Assembly (NCBI RefSeq): GCF_013778505.1
Contig: NZ_JAAOWU010000017.1
Span: 61,812 to 125,811, forward strand
DNA length: 64,000 nucleotides
Reading direction: 5' to 3'
Origin: Pseudomonas sivasensis
GTDB lineage: Bacteria; Pseudomonadota; Gammaproteobacteria; Pseudomonadales; Pseudomonadaceae
Shown: positions 9,457 to 17,546 of the stretch, one piece after another
Layout: each line of letters starts with the position of its first letter
How positions within the stretch are numbered: the first letter of the stretch is position 1
The notes under the pieces: model-generated
The model's database searches: none
What the model was told of the DNA's origin: nothing
Seen by the model: only the letters and a program-made list of their open reading frames with translations
Translations under genes and position numbers: made by a program

Positions 9457-10533
9457 TTACTTGCTCAACACCAGCAGCCACGGGCTGTAGGCGCTGACTT
9501 TTGCGCCGTAGGGTTGCAGCACGGCCTGCAACGCCGCCTTGGGTTTGCGCAGGTCGTAAACCCCCGTGACCCGCTGCGCACCCAGTTGCTTATCGCGCAG
9601 CACAATGATGGCGGGTGTATAGCGGCGCAGTTGTTCCAGTACCTCGTTGATCGGCAGGTCATCGGCAATCAACTGGCCCTGACGCCAGGAAGCAGCCTGG
9701 CTGGGGGAAAAACTGCCGAGTTCGGCGCGCCCGGCGCGCAAGGTGAGGCGTTGCCCCGGCACGAGGCTGGCGAGGGTGCGGCGGGCTTGCGCATCGGTGA
9801 CATTGACCGAGCCTTGTTGCACGGCGACGCTCGGATCATCCGGCGTGGCATTGACGTTGAACGCGGTGCCGGTCACGGTCACGCGCAATGTCGTGGTCAA
9901 TACATGAAAGGGTTTGCTCTTGTCCGGCGTCACCTTGAAAAACGCCTGGCCGGTCAGCAATCGCACATCGCGGTGATTGTCGGCGATGTCGACGGCAATC
10001 GCCGAATGGCTGTCGAGTTGCACCACGCTGCCGTCACTGAGGGTGATGTCGCGGGTTTCCCCAGCGCCGGTGCGGTAATCGGCTTGCCAGCGCAGCAGCA
10101 GGCTCGGCGCCAACGCCACCACCAGACACGCCGCGATGGCAGCGGCGACCCAGCGTCGAACCCGGCGCGGGCGGCCGGTGTAAGGCTGCAGTGGCGCTGC
10201 GGGCTGTGGCCAATGTTCTGCGCTGACCGGCGCTACATGCCCAGTCAACTGCCATACGCGTTCAGCCTTGCGATAGGCCTTGGCATTGGCCTCGCTGGCT
10301 GCGCACCAATCGGCCACTTGCCCACGCAGGTCCGCATCCAGCGGGGCCTGTTGCACGCGCATCAGCCAGTCGAGGGCCTGGTCGCGGCGGGCGTTGGCGC
10401 TATCCTCGGTGGGCATGAATGGCGTATCTCCGCAGGCAAAAAACGGCGGGCAGGATCCCATGGATTCGCCCTTCACCGCAAAAGACGCATCAGCAGAGTT
10501 TTTTTTCAGAAAAGTTTCGGTGCGCTCAGTCAT
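9457..10533 (-). CDS. FecR-type anti-sigma factor / transmembrane sensor
   Basis: Inner-membrane sensor linking the receptor to the ECF sigma factor. It has an N-terminal cytoplasmic DUF4880-like part (DQALDWLMRVQQAPLD ... VADWCAASEANAKAYRKAERVWQ), one membrane helix (WVAAAIAACLVVALAPSLLLRW) and a periplasmic FecR domain (RDITLSDGSVVQLDSHSAIA). The C-terminal part resembles an STN-like domain. The start at 10533 overlaps the sigma gene stop as ATGACTGA and has a very good GGAGGTG site 5 nt upstream. A second ATG at 10416 would give the usual family length (319 residues) and removes a 39-residue head that looks unlike FecR. The start is therefore undecided, while the identity is firm. Confidence 0.85.
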   Translation of the reverse strand: MTERTETFLKKNSADASFAVKGESMGSCPPFFACGDTPFMPTEDSANARRDQALDWLMRVQQAPLDADLRGQVADWCAASEANAKAYRKAERVWQLTGHVAPVSAEHWPQPAAPLQPYTGRPRRVRRWVAAAIAACLVVALAPSLLLRWQADYRTGAGETRDITLSDGSVVQLDSHSAIAVDIADNHRDVRLLTGQAFFKVTPDKSKPFHVLTTTLRVTVTGTAFNVNATPDDPSVAVQQGSVNVTDAQARRTLASLVPGQRLTLRAGRAELGSFSPSQAASWRQGQLIADDLPINEVLEQLRRYTPAIIVLRDKQLGAQRVTGVYDLRKPKAALQAVLQPYGAKVSAYSPWLLVLSK

Positions 10534-11068
10534 CGTCCACCTCCAGGCAGTCCATGCAGTGGCGCAGCGCGTCGTGAACCAGTTGATGCACCAATGCAGT
10601 CGACACCCCCAAAGCGGCGGCTACCTGTTGCAACGTGAACCCGCCCAGCCGATGCATTTCAAAAGCGCGGCGGGTGCGCTCGGGCAATTGGGCCAAGGCG
10701 CGGGAGATGGCTTCCAGTTCATTCTGGCTGCTCACTTCACGCTCAGGGGAGGCGCTGCTGGAGGGCAAGTCGTTGAGCAATTCGTCGCCACCGGGCTGCA
10801 CCCGCTCGGTGGCGGTGCGGCGCGTCAAGTCCAGGGCAAGGTTGCGCACGATGCGGTACAGGTAGCTGGCCGGGTGGCGGATATCGGCCTGCTCATCCTG
10901 GCCGCTGAAACGCAACCAGGCTTCCTGCACCACGTCCTCGGCGCGCGCGCGGCAGCCCACGATGGGCGTGGCATAGTCCAGCAGCGCGGCCCGGTGGGTC
11001 AGGTAAAGCTGGAGTTTTTCATCCGCCAAGAGAGTCAGCTGCCTGCGCGCGACTGTGCCGCGTGGCAC
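10526..11068 (-). CDS. ECF RNA polymerase sigma factor, FecI type
   Basis: A 180-residue extracytoplasmic-function sigma factor. Region 2 includes ALLDYATPIVGCRARAEDVVQEAWLRF. Region 4 is ERTRRAFEMHRLGGFTLQQVAAALGVSTALVHQLV, a helix-turn-helix. The start is GTG; no strong ribosome site precedes it, and an in-frame TTG ten codons downstream is possible. It is the first gene of the minus-strand operon sigma, FecR, TonB receptor, M16 protease, ABC transporter. By analogy with FecI/FecR/FecA it should direct transcription of the receptor operon when ligand is bound. A Fur-like palindrome lies just upstream. Confidence 0.9.
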   Translation of the reverse strand: MPRGTVARRQLTLLADEKLQLYLTHRAALLDYATPIVGCRARAEDVVQEAWLRFSGQDEQADIRHPASYLYRIVRNLALDLTRRTATERVQPGGDELLNDLPSSSASPEREVSSQNELEAISRALAQLPERTRRAFEMHRLGGFTLQQVAAALGVSTALVHQLVHDALRHCMDCLEVDDD

Positions 11069-11104
11069 AGACTGGGAAGTGAGAGGGCGCGGAGTTTAGC
11101 GGTG

Positions 11105-11123
11105 GTTGATAATGGTTATCAAC
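11105..11123 (-). promoter_or_regulatory. Fur-box-like 19-bp perfect palindrome
   Basis: GTTGATAATGGTTATCAAC is an 8-3-8 perfect inverted repeat, 37 bp upstream of the FecI-type sigma gene start. Slid by three bases it matches the 19-bp Fur consensus (GATAATGATAATCATTATC) at 13 of 19 positions by my count. The position and partner gene fit iron-starvation control of the sigma factor. It also lies near the 3' end of the next minus-strand gene, so it could overlap other signals. Confidence 0.6.
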
Positions 11124-11150
11124 AACTTGATCGCTTTTGTTGCGCGGCAA

Positions 11151-11642
11151 TCAACGGCGCAAGTGCTTGAGGAGCTTTTCAACAGCCTGCGCCGCATCGA
11201 TCTGGGCGGTGTCGACCGTCAATGGCGCGTCATCCCAAGGTTCGTATTCATGAACCAATACCGACTGCCAGCTCGGCGCAATTAGCCCTGGAATATCGCT
11301 CTCACGGCTTTCGACGCGGCGTTGGTGCTCACGCGTATCAGAGCAAACGATTTGGATATCGACCAACGCCACCCCCGCCGTTGCGGCAGTTGCTCGCCAC
11401 GCCGCGCGGCTTTCCTGCACCGGGTTCACGCAGTCGGCGACCACCGTATGCCCCAACTGCAAGTTGCTCAAGCCCAGAGCGTTCGCCACGCCATAGCCGC
11501 TGGCGCCCGGCACCACAGCTGCATCGCGAAGCGCTTGCTCGATGACATCGATGCGCAGGTAAACCGCATTGAACCGGCGTGCCAGTTCGCGGGCAATCGT
11601 GGTCTTGCCGGTGCCGGGCAAGCCGCTGAAGACGATAAGCAT
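11151..11642 (-). CDS. P-loop NTPase, AAA_33/zeta-kinase-like
   Basis: A 163-residue small P-loop protein. Walker A is GLPGTGKTT near the N-terminus (MLIVFSGLPGTGKTTIAREL), followed by LRIDVIEQALRD. A second conserved area is VVADCVNPVQESRAAWRA, and IVCSDTREHQRRVESR holds lid-like arginines. This is the layout of small-molecule kinases of the AAA_33/APS-kinase-like group; the substrate cannot be told. It is divergent from the DapF-like gene (79 bp between starts), and the spacer does not show a clear operator. Confidence 0.75.
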   Translation of the reverse strand: MLIVFSGLPGTGKTTIARELARRFNAVYLRIDVIEQALRDAAVVPGASGYGVANALGLSNLQLGHTVVADCVNPVQESRAAWRATAATAGVALVDIQIVCSDTREHQRRVESRESDIPGLIAPSWQSVLVHEYEPWDDAPLTVDTAQIDAAQAVEKLLKHLRR

Positions 11643-11721
11643 GGTTCGGTCCTTCGATAGGTCACAGGGGCGGGTTCAGGGTATCCTCCACTTCCTCCAC
11701 AGGTCGACCCCAGGACACTCC

Positions 11722-12525
11722 ATGCCCTTGCAGTTCGTAAAAATGCACGCCCATGGCGATGACTTCATCATCGTCGACCGCCGTGGCCTGGACGACCCGA
11801 TCACCCCACAGATCGCCCGCCGCCTGGGCAATCGCCACACTGGCATCGGCTTCAATCAACTGGCCGTGGTGCTTGATTGCGAAGATGCCGTCGCGCGTAT
11901 CAAGTTCTGGAACCCCAACGGCACAGCGCTGCAAACCTGCGGGAGCGCCACCCGAGGCGTGGCCGACCGTTTGATGCATGAAATCGGCGGCGATTCGGTT
12001 GTGCTGCGCACTGACCGTGGCCTGCTGACCTGCGTGCGCGAGTCGGGGCGGCGGGTGTCGGTGAACATGGGCGAGCCGTCGTTGGACTGGGCATCAGTGC
12101 CGCTGGCCGAGGCCATGGACACGGGCACATTGCCGATCGACGGCAGCCCTGCGGCGTGCAGTATGGGCAATCCCCATTGCACGTTTTTTGTCGACGACAT
12201 CAACGCCATCGATGTGGCCGCAGTAGGCCCGGCGTTGGAGCTTCATCCGTTGTTCCCGGCCAGGACCAATGTGCATTTTGTGCAGGTGCTGGACCGTGGG
12301 CATATCCGCCTGCGCATCTGGGAGCGTGGCGGTGGCGTGCCGTTGGGTTCCGGTTCGTGCTGTTGCGGGGCGGTGGTCAATGGCATCCGGCGCGGCTTGC
12401 TGGATGCCACGGTGCAGGTGCAGTGCGATGGCGGCACGGTCACCGTGCACTGGGCGGGCGAGGGCGGCGTGGTGTTGACCGGCAGTGTCGAGCCGATCAT
12501 GCAGGGCAGTGTCTATCTGTCCTGA
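11722..12525 (+). CDS. DapF-family epimerase-like protein with altered active site
   Basis: A 267-residue protein with the diaminopimelate epimerase fold, aligning without gaps to E. coli DapF (recalled sequence) across the second active-site segment (ERGxG...NGIRRGLL). Cys73 in LQTCGSATR matches the first catalytic Cys. The second catalytic Cys (ACGSG in DapF) is Ser210 here (LGSGSCCCG), with three consecutive cysteines at 213-215. Substrate-contact positions also differ: GNDF is GDDF, NADGSE is NPNGTA, CGNG is CGSA, and GET is GVP. It is therefore a DapF relative of doubtful DAP activity. The start at MPLQFVKMHAHG matches the DapF N-terminus, and the longer open frame upstream overlaps the divergent kinase gene. 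The 3' end overlaps the convergent histidine kinase gene by 13 bp. Confidence 0.8.
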   Translation: MPLQFVKMHAHGDDFIIVDRRGLDDPITPQIARRLGNRHTGIGFNQLAVVLDCEDAVARIKFWNPNGTALQTCGSATRGVADRLMHEIGGDSVVLRTDRGLLTCVRESGRRVSVNMGEPSLDWASVPLAEAMDTGTLPIDGSPAACSMGNPHCTFFVDDINAIDVAAVGPALELHPLFPARTNVHFVQVLDRGHIRLRIWERGGGVPLGSGSCCCGAVVNGIRRGLLDATVQVQCDGGTVTVHWAGEGGVVLTGSVEPIMQGSVYLS

Positions 12526-13655
12526 AACTTCACCGTAAACGTGGTGCCGGTGTTGGTGCAGGAACTCACCGCCACATCGCCGCCATGCACTTTTGCCAGC
12601 TCGCGCACGATATACAGCCCCAGGCCCACACTGCGTACGTCACTGCCCTGGTCGGTGCCGCGGGTCATGGGCTCGAACAGCCCGGTCAGCAAGGCTTCGG
12701 GAATTGCCGGGCCGTGGTTGTGCACGGCGACTTCACACGCGCCATCACCCAGGTTCGAGGTGATGGTGATGGGCAGCAGCGGGTCGCCATAAGCCACGCT
12801 GTTGGCCACCAGGTTGCCGATGATCTGCTGCACACGGTCTGCGTCCAGACACGCGCCGCCACTGCCTTTGGCCTGATGCTCCAACGTCGCTTTGGGGAAT
12901 GCCACACGCAGCTCATCCACCGTGCGATGAATCACGTCATGCAGGTCCAGCGGCGCCGCCTTGATGCTGATGCCCTGGCCGACCCGGGCCTGGGTGAAGT
13001 CCAACAGGTCGGCGATCATGCGTTGGGCGCGTTCGGATGATTGGCCGATATGCCCAAGTAGCTGGCGTTCTTTGGCGGTGCGCTCGCCACGGTTGAGAAA
13101 GTCCGACGCCATGCGGATCGCCGTAAGGGGGTTTTTCAGGTCATGGCTGACAATCGCAACCATCTGCTCGGCAAACAGTGCGCGGCGCTGGGCAATGGCG
13201 TAGGCCTCGCTCAGTTCGGCCTGTGCCTGGTGCAGCGCCAGTTCGGTAGCGGTCTTTTCCTGCAGCAGCGCTTCGGCCAGGTTGCGGGCGTTGAGCAACT
13301 CGCGCTCGTACTTGTCCCGGTCGGTGGTGCCGAACAACGCCAGGTCGTGCACTACAGCGCCGGCCTGTTCGCGTTTGTTGCCGTTGAGCAGCACGGTCAC
13401 CTTGTGCCCGTCGTGGTGCAGCATGTCCAACTTCACTTCGGTGACGCTGCCGTGCATGCGCAGCATCGGCGCCAGGTGGGTCTGGTGGAAGATCCGCCCG
13501 CCTATGGTCAGCAGGTCCTGGAAGCGATGGCCGCACAACTCGGCATTGCTGAACCCCAACCAATCACTGAAGCGCGCGTTGGCTTGCAGGATCGTGCCGT
13601 CTTCCGAGGTGACGGCCAGGGCGCAGGCGGCGCTGTCGAACAGCTCAGTGGGCAC
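12513..13655 (-). CDS. PAS-domain sensor histidine kinase
   Basis: A 380-residue soluble kinase. A PAS domain (about 5-110, with ALAVTSEDGTILQANARFSD and IFHQTHLAPMLRMHG) is joined by a coiled-coil-like linker (about 115-165) to a HisKA domain with phospho-acceptor His171 (VSHDLKNPLTAIRM). The HATPase_c domain has the N-box QQIIGNLVANSVAYGD and the G-box GLGLYIVRELAKVHGG. No membrane segment is visible, so the signal is probably cytoplasmic. The start overlaps the stop of the upstream RsbQ-like hydrolase gene by 11 bp, suggesting that the hydrolase supplies or transmits the PAS signal. No response regulator gene is nearby, so its target lies elsewhere. Confidence 0.9.
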   Translation of the reverse strand: MPTELFDSAACALAVTSEDGTILQANARFSDWLGFSNAELCGHRFQDLLTIGGRIFHQTHLAPMLRMHGSVTEVKLDMLHHDGHKVTVLLNGNKREQAGAVVHDLALFGTTDRDKYERELLNARNLAEALLQEKTATELALHQAQAELSEAYAIAQRRALFAEQMVAIVSHDLKNPLTAIRMASDFLNRGERTAKERQLLGHIGQSSERAQRMIADLLDFTQARVGQGISIKAAPLDLHDVIHRTVDELRVAFPKATLEHQAKGSGGACLDADRVQQIIGNLVANSVAYGDPLLPITITSNLGDGACEVAVHNHGPAIPEALLTGLFEPMTRGTDQGSDVRSVGLGLYIVRELAKVHGGDVAVSSCTNTGTTFTVKFQDR

Positions 13656-14460
13656 GGGAAACCGCCCAAGGCGCGAGGAATGTGTCCATGGCCGCCGCGC
13701 AGGCTTGCGGCGCGCTCATGTGGGGGCAGTGGCCGACGTTAGCCACCAGGCAATAGGTGCTGTTGGGCAACACGCGGTGCAGGTATTCGCCCACGGCCAC
13801 GGGGGCAATCAGGTCGTCGCTCGATTGCAGGATCAACACCGGGGTGGTCAGGCCGATCACGTCCTGGCGGTTGTCGGACATGAAGGTGACGCGAGCGAAT
13901 TGCTTGGCGATGTCCGGTTCGGTGCGGCAGAAACTGTCGGTCAGTTCGTCACTCAGCGCTGGTTGCCCAGGCGCGCCCATGATCACCGGAGCCATGGCGC
14001 TGGACCAACCGAGGTAGTTGCTGTCGAGGGTGTCGAGCAGGTCGTCGATATCGCTGCGCTTGAAGCCGCCTACGTAGTCATCGATATCGATATAGCGCGG
14101 TGAGGGACCGATCATCACATGGGCAGCGACACGGCCGGGGCTCAGGCGATCGGCGAGGGTGCCGATCATCGCGCTGACCGAGTGCCCCACCAGAATCACC
14201 GGGCCTTCGGCATAGGCGTCGATGATCTCGTTGAGGTCGCGGGCGTAGCCTTCCAGCACGTTGTATTTGGTCTTGTCGAAGGCGCTCAGGTCAGACAGAC
14301 CGGCGCCCACCAAGTCATACATCACCACGCGAAAGCGGTCTTCAAACTGCGGTGCCAAGTATTTCCACATGGCCTGGTTGCAGCCGAATCCATGGGAAAA
14401 CACCAGGGTCGAAGCCCCGCGGCCCATCACAGTAACGTTGTTGCGGTGGCGTAGGTCCAT
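13645..14460 (-). CDS. RsbQ-like alpha/beta hydrolase
   Basis: A 271-residue alpha/beta hydrolase of the RsbQ/KAI2/D14 group. The match to Bacillus RsbQ is clear along its length: FSHGFGCNQAMW, YDLVGAGLSDL, GHSVSAMIG, VMIGPSPRYI, YLGW, FCRTEPDIAKQFA, ILQSSDDLIAP and GHCPHMS. The catalytic triad would be Ser94 with the Asp of SSDDLIAP and the His of GHCPHM. In B. subtilis RsbQ works with the PAS phosphatase RsbP in energy-stress signalling. Here the overlapping partner is a PAS histidine kinase, so the module appears rewired to phosphorelay output. ATG at 14460 fits the family N-terminus (RNNVTVMGRG). Confidence 0.88.
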   Translation of the reverse strand: MDLRHRNNVTVMGRGASTLVFSHGFGCNQAMWKYLAPQFEDRFRVVMYDLVGAGLSDLSAFDKTKYNVLEGYARDLNEIIDAYAEGPVILVGHSVSAMIGTLADRLSPGRVAAHVMIGPSPRYIDIDDYVGGFKRSDIDDLLDTLDSNYLGWSSAMAPVIMGAPGQPALSDELTDSFCRTEPDIAKQFARVTFMSDNRQDVIGLTTPVLILQSSDDLIAPVAVGEYLHRVLPNSTYCLVANVGHCPHMSAPQACAAAMDTFLAPWAVSRAH

Positions 14461-14588
14461 GTGGGTCCCGAAATTATGGCGTATTGCTATATACGCGGCA
14501 GTTTAGATAGTCATCGGCGTGGGGTCACGCGTTATAGCGCTGATAAGGTAAAGTCGGCGCCTTCAGGAAGAAACTTCAGGTAACAAAC

Positions 14589-15818
14589 ATGATGCGGTGG
14601 TTACGGCAATCTCTCTCGATTCTGCTGGTAGTGGTGTTCACCAGCCCGTTAATCAGCGCCCAGGCTGACACCTCGCCGATTGGCATCGCCCTTGACCAGC
14701 GGGTGATCGACCTCACCAACACCCTCGACACCAGCACCACCACTCGTCTGAAAGAGCAGCTCGCCGCCCTCGAACAACGCAAAGGCGCCCAGGTGGCCGT
14801 GTTGCTGGTGCCCTCAACTGGCGAGGCGAGCATCGAGGATTACGCCAACCAACTGTTCCGCGCCTGGAAACTGGGGCGCAAGGACGTCAACGACGGCATC
14901 CTGCTGGTGGTGGCCAAGGCTGATCGCAAGGTGCGTATCGAAGTGGGCTACGGCCTGGAAGGCACCGTCACCGACCTGTTGGCCCACCGCATCATTGAGG
15001 AGCACATTACGCCGGCGTTTCGTCGGGGCGACTACGCGGGCGGCATCAGCCAAGGCGTGGATGATCTGGTCGTGCTGGTGGACGGCGGAGAGTTGCCTCA
15101 GGTGACAGGCCCCGGCGTTGCGCCCGAGGCCATCGCGGTGTTGCTCGCGTTTATCGTTGGTGCGATTGGCGGCGTGCTGATGGCCGCGCGAAAGCTGGGT
15201 TGGCGCGGGGCGTTAATCGCCACGGCCGCCGTCACTGTGTTGCTGGTGGTGTTCGCCGGTGGCCGGGAATGGCCGGTGTATCTGCTGGTATTGCCGCTGA
15301 GCATCCTGATTGGCGGCGCCACCTTCGGCGCATTGTGGCTGGCGCGCACGGCGTTCTACTGCGTGATGGGGGTGCTGGCCTATGTCGTCGGTGTGGTGAT
15401 AGCCAACCGGTTTGTAGAGGTCAGTTATGTCCATTGGCTGGTGTGGCCGTTTGGCGGGGCGTTAGTGCTGGGCTTATACCTTGGGTTGTACTTCGTCATC
15501 AAAGCATCCTGGAAAAAGAGCCCGCGCTTTTTCCTCCTGCGTGCGTTGGCGGTCACGGCTGTCTACGTTGCCGCAGGGATGCTGCTGGGGCACGGTTACC
15601 AGGGCTGGATCGTGGCGATCCCCGTGGCCTCCTTCGTGGCGTTTATTGTGTTTGTGCAGAGCATTGCCAGTTCCGGGTCGGGTTCGAGTCGGAGTTCCGG
15701 TTCAAGCTCCAGCTCTAGTGGCTCCAGCTCTAGCTCCAGCTCCAGTGGCTCCAGCTCCAGCAATTCCTCCGGGGGCGGCGGTTCCAGTGGCGGCGGCGGG
15801 GCTTCGGGGAGTTGGTAA
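14589..15818 (+). CDS. TPM-domain (YgcG-like) membrane protein with Ser/Gly tail
   Basis: A 409-residue envelope protein. A signal peptide (ISAQA) is followed by a TPM domain (about 30-165: VIDLTNTLDTSTTTRLKEQL, NDGILLVVAKADRKVRIEVG, AGGISQGVDDLVVLV). Several membrane helices come next (about 185-345), then a low-complexity C-terminal tail of Ser and Gly ending SGW-like (GGGGASGSW). This is the YgcG/TPM phosphatase-fold family, whose members are membrane proteins of unclear function, some tied to photosystem repair in plants. Two ATGs one codon apart are possible starts; CAGG lies upstream. It is divergent from the RsbQ-like gene. Confidence 0.8.
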   Translation: MMRWLRQSLSILLVVVFTSPLISAQADTSPIGIALDQRVIDLTNTLDTSTTTRLKEQLAALEQRKGAQVAVLLVPSTGEASIEDYANQLFRAWKLGRKDVNDGILLVVAKADRKVRIEVGYGLEGTVTDLLAHRIIEEHITPAFRRGDYAGGISQGVDDLVVLVDGGELPQVTGPGVAPEAIAVLLAFIVGAIGGVLMAARKLGWRGALIATAAVTVLLVVFAGGREWPVYLLVLPLSILIGGATFGALWLARTAFYCVMGVLAYVVGVVIANRFVEVSYVHWLVWPFGGALVLGLYLGLYFVIKASWKKSPRFFLLRALAVTAVYVAAGMLLGHGYQGWIVAIPVASFVAFIVFVQSIASSGSGSSRSSGSSSSSSGSSSSSSSSGSSSSNSSGGGGSSGGGGASGSW

Positions 15819-15838
15819 GCCTGACGAGGCCCTGACCG

Positions 15839-16264
15839 TTACAGCTGTTTAGAGAGAAAAACGCGGCTGCTGCCTTGGGGCGCGCAGGGTATTTCCCCAA
15901 ACCGCACCCATCCATTTTTCTCGTAAAACCCCGGCGCCTGAAAGCTGATGGTGTACAGCACCGCATTCAGGCAGCCCCGACGCCGAGCTTCGTCTTCAAA
16001 AGCTTTCAGCAACTGGCTGCCGAGGCCCGTGCCACGCAGGGAGTCGGGCAGGTGAAACAGGTCAAGGAAGGCCATGCCGAACGCTGTTCTACCCGTAATG
16101 CCTCCCAAGACTTCCTGGGTGTGCGGGTCTCTGATCAACACCGTCAAAGGGCGCCGGTCATGGTAACCGGCGGCCTGTTCGTTGAAGGCGGCCAGGCCGC
16201 TACTCAGGATGCGCTCGGCGTCGGGGTTGGGTTGGTCGCTGATTTCAATCTGAGCATGCTGCAT
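15839..16264 (-). CDS. GNAT family N-acetyltransferase
   Basis: A 141-residue acetyltransferase. The acetyl-CoA loop is LRGTGLGSQLLKAFEDEARRRG, and the end is typical: VLYTISFQAPGFYEKNGWVRFGEI. The acceptor substrate is unknown. ATG at 16264 is chosen because the protein then begins in the fold (AQIEISDQPNPDAERIL). The frame is open for 60 more codons upstream, but that stretch is low-quality sequence overlapping the next gene. The 3' end converges on the TPM gene with 20 bp between them. Confidence 0.8.
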   Translation of the reverse strand: MQHAQIEISDQPNPDAERILSSGLAAFNEQAAGYHDRRPLTVLIRDPHTQEVLGGITGRTAFGMAFLDLFHLPDSLRGTGLGSQLLKAFEDEARRRGCLNAVLYTISFQAPGFYEKNGWVRFGEIPCAPQGSSRVFLSKQL

Positions 16265-16310
16265 CGCGATGGCGTCCGTGTTGTGCCTAACCTTGGCGCT
16301 GGCCCGTGGT

Positions 16311-17510
16311 TCAGTGGGGCGAGGCGTCTGATGAGTGTTCGGGTGATGCTTGTCCTGTTTTGTTTCCAGAGGGCGTTGCAGCGTCTGTTGCCGGCGCCGA
16401 CTTCCTGGGTGTGCGAATCGCGTTGCTGCTTTGAGTGAGCACACAGTAGTCGGAATGTTCCGGCCACTCCTTGAGCGTTTTGTTGATCAGGCGGGTTGGG
16501 CACAAAAGCAGCACATCGCCGAAGGAAAACAGTGGGAATGCCGATACCACCGGTTGTCCACGCAAGGTCTCGACATTGCCCCACACTGCGCTTTCGAAGT
16601 CTTCCTTGGCGTAGGTTTTCGTCAGCAGGAACCTGGCCTCGACCACGGTGTGCGCGTCCATGACACGTGCTGCCGCGTAAACGATTGTCGCAGGGCTCCC
16701 CGGCGAAATACCAATCACCATGCTCCCGGTAATGAGCACTGCCAGCAGGCACAGGCCCAGGCGCTTGAACAGGTCAGCCTTGCTGACATAGAACACCACC
16801 ACGGGCGTTAGCGTGACGCTGGCGGCGAACATCGAGATGAACATCAACTGCCTGACGGCTTCAGGCGTGTCCTCGCCCGTATAGGCTTTCAGTACAAGGC
16901 TGGCAGGAAACACCGCGGAAATCACTGTACTGACCAGCAACAATGCCACCATCAACATGAACCAGCAGCGTAGGGACCAGCTATTGGCATTGCTGGGGCT
17001 CGCCATGGTTGCGCATGTGTCGACCGCGACCCTGAATGTCTTGGTTGCCAGCAGGGTGCCTAGTGACACAACGAGCCAGAGCAGTGTCCAGCCGAGTTTT
17101 TCCCCGTCACTCAATGCAGGTCCTTCAAAGATCTGCCACAGCAATAGCAGGATGCCTGTCAGCACAGGCAGCAGAAGCAGACCCACCAACCGGTTCTGCA
17201 GAGAGGTGATGTCATTGAACAAGGACACCGTGAGCCCGAACAGTACTGTGGTTGAGAGCAGAATCAGCAGATATACGCCAAGCATGCCGATCACTGTTGC
17301 CAACCAGGGGATCAGCGCGGACTTTGCCTCAATCGCGGCAGCCATCACATCCGGCCGGCCAATCGCAGTGGCATAGGTCGACAGCGTATAAAACCCCAGC
17401 AAGGTGCCCATCCCGGCGAAAATAACGCTAAGGGGCGCCCAGTAGGTCAGGACCCGTTTGAGGTTTTTTTTCAGGGCTTGTTGAAAGGTCAGCGGTCTTG
17501 CGTGAATCAC
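16311..17510 (-). CDS. Multi-pass membrane protein of unknown function
   Basis: A 399-residue protein that I do not recognise. About seven hydrophobic helices are visible, for example LSVIFAGMGTLLGFYTLS, WLATVIGMLGVYLLILLSTT, LVGLLLLPVLTGILLLLWQI, LGWTLLWLVVSLGTLLA, CWFMLMVALLLVSTVISAVF and LGLCLLAVLITGSMVIGI. A soluble C-terminal part follows (from about 285), with a polar tail (TPSGNKTGQASPEHSSDASPH). The start is GTG with AAGGA 8 nt upstream. It sits alone between two acetyltransferase genes on the same strand, which gives no hint of its role. Confidence 0.7.
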   Translation of the reverse strand: MIHARPLTFQQALKKNLKRVLTYWAPLSVIFAGMGTLLGFYTLSTYATAIGRPDVMAAAIEAKSALIPWLATVIGMLGVYLLILLSTTVLFGLTVSLFNDITSLQNRLVGLLLLPVLTGILLLLWQIFEGPALSDGEKLGWTLLWLVVSLGTLLATKTFRVAVDTCATMASPSNANSWSLRCWFMLMVALLLVSTVISAVFPASLVLKAYTGEDTPEAVRQLMFISMFAASVTLTPVVVFYVSKADLFKRLGLCLLAVLITGSMVIGISPGSPATIVYAAARVMDAHTVVEARFLLTKTYAKEDFESAVWGNVETLRGQPVVSAFPLFSFGDVLLLCPTRLINKTLKEWPEHSDYCVLTQSSNAIRTPRKSAPATDAATPSGNKTGQASPEHSSDASPH

Positions 17511-17546
17511 GTCGTGGTTCCTTCACGGGTGGTCGATGAGCAGGAT

